From JALSIF01 sp026981635 [NCBI: bacterium] (lineage in GTDB: Bacteria; 4484-113; JALSIF01), in contig JALSIF010000019.1 in assembly GCA_026981635.1 (NCBI GenBank), positions 1-6,327 on the forward strand: 6,327 nucleotides of DNA, read 5' to 3'. The notes beneath the pieces were generated by a model, which saw only the letters and a program-made list of their open reading frames with translations, had not been told where the DNA came from and did not search any database. Positions 1 through 6,016 of the stretch are shown here, piece by piece. A program made the position numbers and the translations under genes. The number at the start of each line of letters is the position of its first letter. Positions within the stretch are counted from its first letter, which is position 1.

Positions 1-4
1 CACG

Positions 5-1075
5 ATGATTGACCAGGAGCTGAGAGATACCGCTGGTGCGCTGGGTTGGGACATTGAGAAGCTTCGCCGGATGGCCAAGCTCATCCGCCGCGATGTCCTC
101 ATCCAGGTGACCAACGCCCAGTCGGGCCACCCCGGCGGGCCCCTGTCGGCGGCCGACTACCTTACTGCCCTCTGGTTCCGCTACCTCAGGGTTGACCCCA
201 AGAACCCCAAGTGGGAGGAGCGGGACCGCTTCGTGATGTCAAACGGCCACTGCTCCGCTCTGAACTACGCCCTCCTTGCCCGCCGCGGCTTCTTTGACCC
301 CGCCTATCTGCTCACCTTCCGCACCACCAAGAGCCGCCTGCAGGGCCACCCCAACGCCCTGAAGCTTCCCGGCCTGGAGGTAAACACCGGCAGCCTGGGC
401 CAGGGGCTCTCGGTGGCCCACGGCATCGCCCTGGGACTAAAGCTCCAGGCCTCGCCCGCGCGGGTCTTTTGCAACTGCGGCGACGGCGAGCTGCAGGAGG
501 GCAACATCTGGGAGGCAGTGATGGCGGCAGGCCACTACAAGACCGACAACCTGGTGGTCACGGTGGACTGGAACGACGCCCAGATTGACGGCAAGATGCA
601 CCAGGTGATGAACGTAAACCCCATTGACGACAAGTTTGAGGCCTTCGGCTGGTACATGATCGTGGCCGACGGCCACGACTTCAACGACATCCTGCGGGCC
701 TACGACGAGGCCATTGACCACCGGGGCGATCCGGTCTGCATCCTGTTTAAGACCACCATGATGTACCCCCTGCCCTCCTTCATGGACTGGGAGGGAAAGC
801 GCAACAACTGGAAGTGGCACGGAAAGCCCCTCTCCTACGAGCAGTGCGACCAGGCCCTGAAGGAGCTCTACGCCGACGGGGAGCCCGACTACGAGGGCAA
901 GATCTTTACCTCCTTTGAGGAAGCGCGCCGTTCCTACGGGGTGAAGAACTACCTGGAGGCGTGGCTCAGCTTCGGCGACCCCCTGGAGGGGGAGGCCAAG
1001 GAGTTTATTGAGAAGTACTACACCGTCAGGGAAGAGACCGACGAGAAGACCCGCTACAAGCTGGAGTATGTCTAG
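5..1075 (+). CDS. Transketolase, N-terminal (thiamine-diphosphate-binding) subunit
   Basis: This is the first half of a split transketolase, which moves two-carbon ketol units between sugar phosphates in the cytoplasmic pentose phosphate pathway using thiamine diphosphate (ThDP) and Mg. Visible motifs are SGHPGG (residues 40-45), SNGH (79-82), QGHP (113-116) and TGSLGQG (128-134). The ThDP/Mg motif GDGELQEGNIWEA (159-171) follows, with D160 and N190 as likely Mg ligands, then QIDG (193-196), DGHD (222-225) and WHG (271-273). At 356 residues it is well above the roughly 270-285 usual for this subunit; the excess is mostly a C-terminal extension after about residue 288. The glycine-rich loop usually found after the KT at 249-250 reads TMMYPLP instead, so a divergent subfamily or a related two-subunit ketolase is possible. 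The ATG at position 5 lies at the window edge, so an upstream start cannot be excluded. The stop is TAG, and the partner subunit follows 24 bases later in the same frame. Confidence 0.93.
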   Translation: MIDQELRDTAGALGWDIEKLRRMAKLIRRDVLIQVTNAQSGHPGGPLSAADYLTALWFRYLRVDPKNPKWEERDRFVMSNGHCSALNYALLARRGFFDPAYLLTFRTTKSRLQGHPNALKLPGLEVNTGSLGQGLSVAHGIALGLKLQASPARVFCNCGDGELQEGNIWEAVMAAGHYKTDNLVVTVDWNDAQIDGKMHQVMNVNPIDDKFEAFGWYMIVADGHDFNDILRAYDEAIDHRGDPVCILFKTTMMYPLPSFMDWEGKRNNWKWHGKPLSYEQCDQALKELYADGEPDYEGKIFTSFEEARRSYGVKNYLEAWLSFGDPLEGEAKEFIEKYYTVREETDEKTRYKLEYV

Positions 1076-1086
1076 CTTTGGCGTCC

Positions 1087-1096
1087 AGGGGTGAGG
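1087..1096 (+). promoter_or_regulatory. Ribosome binding site deciding the start of the transketolase C-terminal subunit
   Basis: The purine stretch AGGGGTGAGG contains GGTGA ending 5 bases before the ATG at 1100, which is good Shine-Dalgarno spacing. The alternative GTG at 1091 lies inside this stretch and has no properly spaced site of its own. This supports ATG 1100 as the start, and independent initiation of the second subunit. Confidence 0.55.
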
Positions 1097-1099
1097 CTG

Positions 1100-2191
1100 A
1101 TGGCGGTAGAGACCACCAAGAAGGACCAGGAAGTAGTGGAGATTGACCACCGGCGGGCAAAGCTGCCCCCCTCGTGGATAGAGTGGCTAAAAAAGCCCTT
1201 CGGGGAAAAGATGCCCCGCAAGGCCAAGCCCCGCCAGGCCTTCGGCCTGGTCCTGCCCATGATCGGCAAGTGGGAGCCGCGGGTGGTGGTGTTTGACGCC
1301 GATCTTGCCGAGTCCACCTACACCAAGTACTTCCGCGACTACCAGGAGGACGGCAAGTACCTCTTTCGCCACCGCTTCTTTGAGATGGGCATCGCCGAGC
1401 AGTCCATGATGGCCACCGCCGGCGGCATGTCCACCACCGGGCTCATCCCCTTCATCACCAGCTACGCCCAGTTCCTCACCAGCCGCGCCCTGGACCAGGC
1501 GCGAAACACGGTGGACTACACCAACCTGAACGTGAAGATCGTCGCCTCCCACGCCGCCCTCTCGGTGGGCGAGGACGGCCCCAGCCACCAGTCCATGGAG
1601 GACCTGTCCAACATGTGCGCAGTGGTAAACACCACCGTGCTGGTTCCCGCCGACTACTGGGAGGCAGCCCGCATCACCGCCTGGGCGGTCCGCCACCAGG
1701 GACCGGTCTACTTCCGCATGCCCCGCTGCGACCTGGAGATCGTCACCAAGCCCGACGACACCTTCGTCTACGGCGAGCCCACCCTGATGCGGGAGGGGGA
1801 CGACGTGGCCATCGTGGCCACCGGCTCCATGGTGGCCATAGCCCTGCACGGGGCAGAGATTCTGGCCCAGCAGGGGATCGAGGCCAGGGTATATAACTTC
1901 CACACCATAAAGCCCATCAACGAGGAGGCGCTGGTCAGGGCGGCCCAGGAGTGCGGCGCCATCGTCACGGTGGAGGAGCACAACATCTGGGGCGGGCTGG
2001 GCTCCATCGTCGCCCGGGTGCTGATGCTAAGGGACGTCCACGTGCCCATGCGCATCGTGGCCATCAACAACCAGTACCTCACCAGCGGCCCCTTTGAGCA
2101 CCTGTGGGAGATCGCCGGGCTCACCCCGGAGAATGTGGCAAAAAAGGCCCGCGAGGCGGTGGAGCGCAAGGTGAAGGCGACCACCGCCTAG
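1100..2191 (+). CDS. Transketolase, C-terminal (pyrimidine-binding) subunit
   Basis: This is the second half of the split transketolase; with the preceding subunit it would form the active site at the interface. Numbering from the ATG at 1100 (363 residues), it shows DADLAES (66-72), then GIAEQ (97-101), whose E100 should be the glutamate that activates ThDP. Next come the ITSYAQF region (about 119-125), SHAALSVGEDGPSHQ (150-164) and VEEHNIWGGLGS (291-302). These fit the pyrimidine-binding domain and the C-terminal domain of the family. The usual length is near 310; the excess is an N-terminal extension of about 45 residues, rich in K, R and P, before the usual beginning near KPRQAFG. A GTG at 1091 would add three residues, but the Shine-Dalgarno placement favours ATG 1100. 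The gene is in the same reading frame as the N-subunit, separated by its TAG and eight sense codons, and both are surely cotranscribed. The stop is TAG. Confidence 0.93.
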   Translation: MAVETTKKDQEVVEIDHRRAKLPPSWIEWLKKPFGEKMPRKAKPRQAFGLVLPMIGKWEPRVVVFDADLAESTYTKYFRDYQEDGKYLFRHRFFEMGIAEQSMMATAGGMSTTGLIPFITSYAQFLTSRALDQARNTVDYTNLNVKIVASHAALSVGEDGPSHQSMEDLSNMCAVVNTTVLVPADYWEAARITAWAVRHQGPVYFRMPRCDLEIVTKPDDTFVYGEPTLMREGDDVAIVATGSMVAIALHGAEILAQQGIEARVYNFHTIKPINEEALVRAAQECGAIVTVEEHNIWGGLGSIVARVLMLRDVHVPMRIVAINNQYLTSGPFEHLWEIAGLTPENVAKKAREAVERKVKATTA

Positions 2192-2214
2192 GAAAGCCGC
2201 TCTCCCTCGCTAGG

Positions 2215-2221
2215 TATTAAT
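2215..2221 (+). promoter_or_regulatory. Possible -10 element for leaderless uvrC transcript
   Basis: TATTAAT is an AT-rich island in the 38-base gap between the transketolase and uvrC. It ends 8 bases before the GTG start, so transcription would begin at or next to the start codon. I see no convincing -35. The idea rests on the lack of a properly spaced Shine-Dalgarno for uvrC and on the matching layout at 5228-5233. It remains weak because the hexamer is imperfect. Confidence 0.25.
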
Positions 2222-2229
2222 CTCACAGG

Positions 2230-4164
2230 GTGTTGGAAAGGCTAAGCCGCCTGCGCAGGAAGCTTTCCCGCGTCCCCAAGCGACCCGGGGTCTACAAGCT
2301 GCTTGACGGGCGGGGTAAGACCCTGTATGTGGGCAAGGCCCGGGACCTCAGGGCGCGCCTGCGCTCCTACCTAGCAGGCCCCGACCAGCTTCCCCTTCGC
2401 ATCCGCATGCTCATGGAGCGGGTGGAGGACTTTGAGGTGCTGGTCACTCAGAGCGAGCGGGAGGCCCTCATCCTGGAGGCCGACCTGGTGCGCCAGTTTA
2501 AGCCCCACTTCAACGTCCGCCTAAAGGACGACAAGAGCTTCCCCTACCTGAAGATAACCCTAAGCGAGCCCTTCCCCCGCATGGAGCTCACCCGCCGGGT
2601 GGAGGAGGACGGCGACCTCTACTTCGGCCCCTTCGTAAGCGCGGGCAAGCTTCGCCACACCATGGAGTTCATCGGACGGGTATTCCAGCTCCGCACCTGC
2701 CGACTGGTGATAGATGAGCACCACACCTATGAGCGCCCCTGCCTGGACTTCCACCTGGGGCGCTGCCCCGCCCCCTGCATCGGGGCCATCTCGGAGGCCG
2801 ACTACCGCCGGCTGGTGGAGGAGGCGGTGAGCTTCCTTAGGGGGGAGCGGGTGGATGTGATCCGGCGCATTGAGGGGGAGATGCAGGCGGCGGCAAGGCG
2901 GAGGGAGTTTGAGCGGGCGGCAAGGCTGAGGGACCTGCTCTTTGCCCTCCGCCAGACCATCGCCGACGCCCGGCAGGGCAAGGGCCAGTTTGTCTCCTTG
3001 GACGCGATGGGCCTGGCCTACCGGGAGGGGGAGGCGCTGGTGATGATCCAGCCGGTGAGGGGCGGCCGCTACCTGGGGGAGCGGGCGGTGCGCCTCTCTG
3101 CCTCCCTGGACGAGTCGCCGGCCGAGATTCTAGCCGCCTTTATCAAGCTCTACTACTCAAACCCGCTAAACCTCCCCCGGGAGATCGCCCTGCCCGAGGA
3201 GCCGGAGGACCGGGAGCTTCTTGCCCAGTGGCTGTCTGAGCTTGCTGGCCGCAAGGTGAGGCTCACCGTGCCCCGGCGGGGCCAGAAGCGCAGGCTGGTT
3301 GAGCAGGCGGCGGCCAACGCCCGCCAGCGCTTCCTCACCCTCTATGCCCCCGCCCAGTCGCCAGCGGGGGTTTTCACTCCCGCCCAGATCCGGTTGGCCA
3401 AGCTCCTGGAGCTTCCCGCCCCGCCGGCCCGCATTGAGGGCTACGATGTTGCCGTGCTCCACGGGAAGGAGCCGGTGGGGGCGATGGTGGTCTTTGAGGG
3501 GGGCGAGCCCAGCCCCCGCGAGTACCGCACCTTCAACCTGAAGGGGTCCGCCCGCGACGACTTCGGCCTGATGGCAGAGCTTATGGAGCGACGCCTAAGA
3601 AGGCTCATTAGCGACCCCCAGTGGGAGCGGGAAATTGACCTTATGGTGATTGACGGCGGGCCGGGACAGCTTTCAGCCGTGCTGGAGGTGTTTGAGCGCC
3701 TGACCCAGGAGGCCTCCCACCTTCGGCCCATCCTGGAGGGGATCGCAGTGGTCGCCCTGGCCAAGAAGGCGGAGACGGTCTACCTTCCCCCTAGGGAGGG
3801 GGAGCTCTTTCGCCAGCTCAACCTTTCCCGCCGGGACCCCGCCCTCGCCCTGCTCCAGCGGGTCAGGGACGAGGCCCATCGGGTCTCCAACCTGCGCCAC
3901 CGCCGGCGGCGGGAGCGGGAGGTAAGGGCCGGCCTGCTGGAGTCGGTGCCCGGCCTGGGGGCGGTCAAGGCGCGCCGGCTCATCACCCACTTCGGCTCCC
4001 CCCTGGCGGTGGCCCGGGCAGGGGAGGAGGAGCTCATGGAGGTGCCAGGGATTGGGCCAGAACTTGCCGCCCGCATCCGCCAGCACCTGGCAAAGGCATC
4101 CCGGGAAGAGATGAAGCGGTCGGTCCGCCGGGCAAGGCTGGTCTTTGAAGAGGGGGAGGACTAG
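2230..4164 (+). CDS. uvrC: UvrABC excinuclease subunit C
   Basis: UvrC makes the 3' and 5' incisions around a lesion after UvrA and UvrB have located it. All expected modules are present in its 644 residues (the family is usually about 600-620). The GIY-YIG nuclease domain for the 3' cut has GVY (20-22), YVGKARDLR (33-41) and E83 as the likely metal ligand. A four-cysteine cluster at C157, C171, C179 and C183 matches the iron-sulfur site described for UvrC. The UVR helix pair that binds UvrB lies around 210-240. The RNase H-like domain for the 5' cut has D406, D443 or D444, D475 (in IDGGPGQ) and H550 (in RDEAH). Tandem helix-hairpin-helix motifs sit at about 570-620 (VPGLGAVKARR and VPGIGPELAARI). 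One oddity is that the usual D-I-S-N/H after the first catalytic Asp reads D-V-A-V. The GTG start has only an AGG directly against it, and the in-frame TTG at 2233 is an alternative. The TAG stop overlaps the convergent gene. Confidence 0.97.
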   Translation: MLERLSRLRRKLSRVPKRPGVYKLLDGRGKTLYVGKARDLRARLRSYLAGPDQLPLRIRMLMERVEDFEVLVTQSEREALILEADLVRQFKPHFNVRLKDDKSFPYLKITLSEPFPRMELTRRVEEDGDLYFGPFVSAGKLRHTMEFIGRVFQLRTCRLVIDEHHTYERPCLDFHLGRCPAPCIGAISEADYRRLVEEAVSFLRGERVDVIRRIEGEMQAAARRREFERAARLRDLLFALRQTIADARQGKGQFVSLDAMGLAYREGEALVMIQPVRGGRYLGERAVRLSASLDESPAEILAAFIKLYYSNPLNLPREIALPEEPEDRELLAQWLSELAGRKVRLTVPRRGQKRRLVEQAAANARQRFLTLYAPAQSPAGVFTPAQIRLAKLLELPAPPARIEGYDVAVLHGKEPVGAMVVFEGGEPSPREYRTFNLKGSARDDFGLMAELMERRLRRLISDPQWEREIDLMVIDGGPGQLSAVLEVFERLTQEASHLRPILEGIAVVALAKKAETVYLPPREGELFRQLNLSRRDPALALLQRVRDEAHRVSNLRHRRRREREVRAGLLESVPGLGAVKARRLITHFGSPLAVARAGEEELMEVPGIGPELAARIRQHLAKASREEMKRSVRRARLVFEEGED

Positions 4165-4616
4165 ATGCCGATCAGCTTGTCGCGGGGAAGATCCTCCTCC
4201 GCCTGCTCAGCCTCCTCCTCTGGGGCAGGCTCCTCTCCCACCCCCACCGGCTCAATCACCTCGGGGGCGGGGAGTTTTTCGCCCTTAGCCATCTCCTCGG
4301 CCACCCGTTTCATGTACTGCTGACGGGCAACCGGGTCAAGGGCGGCAAGGGGGTTCTGGGCATAGTGGACGATGCGCCCGCAGTTTAGGCACATCCAGCT
4401 CTCCACCTCGGTGGCAAGCTCATAGTGGCTGGAGAGGAGGGACTTGTAGCTGGTGACGAAGTGGAGCTCGCGGGTGACCCCGAAGGTGGTCTTGGAGCTG
4501 AGCTCTCCCAGGATCATCTCCCCCCCGCAGTCGGGGCATGTGCGGCGGTGGGGGGGCCTGCCGTTCACCTGGGCCGCATCCCTCGCCTTTTCCCCACTGG
4601 GCTTCTTTTTGGCCAC
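4161..4616 (-). CDS. Small zinc-ribbon protein of unknown function
   Basis: I do not recognise a named family. The 151-residue product has two CxxC knuckles, CPDCGGEM (C27, C30) and WMCLNCGRI (C76, C79), which together would bind one zinc. The knuckles are separated by about 45 residues rich in beta-forming segments. The N-terminus is lysine/arginine-rich, and the tail (about 118-143) is strongly acidic and proline-rich, probably disordered. There is no signal peptide or membrane segment, so it should be cytoplasmic. The GTG start at 4616 is supported by GAGGG about 8 bases upstream; the first in-frame ATG (Met34) would remove the first knuckle. It starts 15 bases after the stop of the upstream membrane-protein gene and is the last gene of its block. 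Its TAG stop overlaps the uvrC stop. The ribbon could serve nucleic-acid or protein binding; nothing visible decides which. Confidence 0.8.
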   Translation of the reverse strand: MAKKKPSGEKARDAAQVNGRPPHRRTCPDCGGEMILGELSSKTTFGVTRELHFVTSYKSLLSSHYELATEVESWMCLNCGRIVHYAQNPLAALDPVARQQYMKRVAEEMAKGEKLPAPEVIEPVGVGEEPAPEEEAEQAEEDLPRDKLIGI

Positions 4617-4624
4617 CTTACCTG

Positions 4625-4629
4625 CCCTC
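4625..4629 (-). promoter_or_regulatory. Ribosome binding site of the zinc-ribbon gene
   Basis: GAGGG on the minus strand ends 8 bases before the GTG at 4616, just downstream of the TAG of the preceding gene. It supports the GTG start and translation from a shared transcript. A second, closer AGGT lies at 4620-4623. Confidence 0.4.
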
Positions 4630-4631
4630 GC

Positions 4632-5219
4632 CTATCCTCTGCCTAGGTAGACTATGGTCCCAATCATAACAGCCACCACCAGCACCACCAAGAGCTGAAC
4701 CCTCACGGGGGTTAGCCGGCTCCACACCTCCACCCGCATTACCGGCGGCGCTCCCCCCAGGTAGCTGAAGTCACCCCCCTTCTGCATCACCCTAAGGTAG
4801 TAGTAGCCCGGCTGGCTGGTGAGGAAGGTGATGTGCCGCCGCAGCTCTCCCTGGCGGCCGGCCAGGCTCTGGGGTCCAGCAAACTCCTCAATCCTTTGCA
4901 CCTCATCTAAATTAGAGTCCAGTAGGCGGTAAGTTGTTTCCCAAATCTCCCCCGTTTTGGGGTGGCGCCAAATGATCACCACCGTGTAGGGGACCTCCGC
5001 CTCCAGGTAGAAGGGCCCCAGGTCTATCCCCTGGCTCACATAGCCCGCCCCGATGCTCTGGCGGAACTCAAGCTGGGGAAAGTAGAAGTTTACCGCCAGA
5101 AGGTAAGCGAGAAGCAGGGCCCCGAGGAGGAGGGAGAGCAGTCGGGCGCTGCGGGAAACCCTCCCCCCCCAGGGGCGAGACCGGAGGAGCCTCCTCCTAC
5201 TCCGGGGCGAAGCTGGCAC
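4632..5219 (-). CDS. Membrane protein with two transmembrane helices and an extracytoplasmic beta-rich domain
   Basis: I recognise no family by motif. The 195 residues show an arginine-rich N-terminus (residues 7-26), a hydrophobic helix at about 27-46, an extracytoplasmic segment of about 125 residues, and a second helix at about 174-192 ending just before the C-terminus. By the positive-inside rule both ends are cytoplasmic. The loop alternates hydrophobic and polar residues and carries many aromatics (VPYTVVIIW at 77-85, GYYYLRV at 138-144, VMRVEVW at 160-166), which suggests a beta-sandwich running directly into the last helix. This layout resembles GOLD/p24-type proteins in outline only. 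There are no cysteines. The start is GTG with no Shine-Dalgarno; a perfect TATAAT ends 8 bases upstream, so leaderless translation is likely. The gene lies 19 bases after kdsB and 15 bases before the zinc-ribbon gene, which places it in an operon-like row that starts with envelope functions. The stop is TAG. Confidence 0.8.
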   Translation of the reverse strand: MPASPRSRRRLLRSRPWGGRVSRSARLLSLLLGALLLAYLLAVNFYFPQLEFRQSIGAGYVSQGIDLGPFYLEAEVPYTVVIIWRHPKTGEIWETTYRLLDSNLDEVQRIEEFAGPQSLAGRQGELRRHITFLTSQPGYYYLRVMQKGGDFSYLGGAPPVMRVEVWSRLTPVRVQLLVVLVVAVMIGTIVYLGRG

Positions 5220-5227
5220 GGAGGGCG

Positions 5228-5233
5228 ATTATA
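5228..5233 (-). promoter_or_regulatory. -10 promoter element (TATAAT) for a leaderless transcript of the membrane-protein gene
   Basis: A perfect TATAAT on the minus strand lies in the 19-base gap between the kdsB stop and the next GTG. It ends 8 bases before that GTG, so the first transcribed base would fall on or beside the start codon. The bases between (CGCCCTCC) hold no Shine-Dalgarno. The -35 position (about 5251-5256, GGCGCC) does not match the consensus, so the assignment rests on the -10 and the geometry. Confidence 0.45.
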
Positions 5234-5238
5234 AAGCC

Positions 5239-6000
5239 TCAGCTTGACTCGGCGCCGCCCTGCATCTCAAGCTTGATGCGAAGCATCTCCTCCGCCCGCC
5301 TGAGGTCGTCTTCGGTGTCCACTCCAAAGGGGCGATAGCTGGTGGTAAAGACCCGGATTCTTATCCCATGGTAGAGGGCGCGAAGCTGCTCCAGACCCTC
5401 GGCCAATTCCAGCTGGCAGGGCTCAAGGCGGGTAAACTCCGCCAGCACCTCGGGCCGGAAGGCGTAGATGCCCACGTGGCCCAGGTAGCTTGCCTGGCGC
5501 ACATTCCTCGGATAGGGGATGGGAAAGCGGCTGAAGTAGAGGGCAAAGCCCTCCCCGTCCACCACCACTTTGACCAGGTTGGGGTCCCGAAGCTCCTCCT
5601 CCTCCCTATGGAGGGGAAAGGCCAGGGTTGAGATGGGGGGGGTCTTCTCCTGGGCAAAGATCTCCTCCAGGAAGCGGTCAATCACCCGGTAGTCCAGTAG
5701 GGGCTCGTCCCCCTGCAGGTTGAGGACGAGGGCAAAGCCTTCTCCCCGTCGCTCTGCCACCTCGGCCACCCGGTCGGTGCCGCTCTGGTGCTCCGCCGAG
5801 GTCATCTCCACCTCCACCCCCAGGGGAGCTAGAACCTCCCGCACCCGCTCGTCGTCGGTTGCCACCACCACCTGGTCAACCAGCTTGGCCGCCTCGGCCT
5901 GCTGCCAGACCCACCAGACCATGGGCCTGCCCAGAAGGGGAGCGATGGCCTTGCCGGGAAAGCGGGTAGAACCGTAGCGGGCGGGGATTACACAGAGCAC
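5239..6000 (-). CDS. kdsB: 3-deoxy-manno-octulosonate cytidylyltransferase (CMP-Kdo synthetase)
   Basis: KdsB couples Kdo to CMP from CTP, the activation step before Kdo is added to lipid A or a capsule; it acts in the cytoplasm. From the GTG at 6000 the protein has 253 residues, the normal family size. It begins directly with the nucleotide-binding signature IPARYGSTRFPGK (5-17). Then come HQSGTDRVAE (71-80), QGDEP (96-100, D98 a likely Mg ligand), ALYFSRFPIP (153-162), HVGIYAF (175-181), LEQLR (203-207) and GVDTEDDL (226-233, D228 the second likely metal ligand). The frame stays open to a GTG at 6117 and has an ATG at 6027, but residues before 6000 do not look like the family, and the ATG lacks a Shine-Dalgarno. 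The GTG at 6000 has one and lies 16 bases after the deacetylase stop. The C-terminal tail after about residue 243 is not conserved. The stop is TGA. Use of a related 3-deoxy sugar cannot be excluded. Confidence 0.92.
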   Translation of the reverse strand: MLCVIPARYGSTRFPGKAIAPLLGRPMVWWVWQQAEAAKLVDQVVVATDDERVREVLAPLGVEVEMTSAEHQSGTDRVAEVAERRGEGFALVLNLQGDEPLLDYRVIDRFLEEIFAQEKTPPISTLAFPLHREEEELRDPNLVKVVVDGEGFALYFSRFPIPYPRNVRQASYLGHVGIYAFRPEVLAEFTRLEPCQLELAEGLEQLRALYHGIRIRVFTTSYRPFGVDTEDDLRRAEEMLRIKLEMQGGAESS

Positions 6001-6014
6001 CCCTCCCCTGCCCT
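6001..6014 (-). promoter_or_regulatory. Ribosome binding site deciding the kdsB start
   Basis: The minus-strand stretch AGGGCAGGGGAGGG fills the gap between the deacetylase TGA (6017-6019) and the GTG at 6000. Its AGGGG ends 4 bases before the GTG and its AGGG ends 10 bases before. The upstream ATG at 6027 has no comparable site, which favours the GTG. Confidence 0.45.
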
Positions 6015-6016
6015 GC

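Noticed and set aside
1073-1075. TAG as a pyrrolysine codon in transketolase
   Set aside because: TAG ends most genes in the window and no family motif spans the junction. I keep the in-frame arrangement only as an observation to check.
437-1150. Long open frame on the minus strand across the transketolase N-subunit
   Set aside because: It is the shadow of the GC-rich coding strand: the translation is V/L/G/H-rich without motifs, and the plus-strand protein covers the region with full family motifs.
1187-1981. Long open frame (264 codons) on the minus strand across the transketolase C-subunit
   Set aside because: The composition is extreme (G, V, H, L repeats) with no fold-like pattern. It mirrors the codon-position bias of the real gene.
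2192-2229. Terminator between the transketolase and uvrC
   Set aside because: The 38-base gap holds no hairpin followed by a T-run.
5163-5170. Run of eight C (eight G on the coding strand) near the start of the membrane-protein gene, as a phase-variation tract
   Set aside because: Another eight-base run lies in kdsB (5635-5642) and seven-base runs occur elsewhere. At this GC content one or two such runs are expected by chance, and housekeeping genes carry them too.
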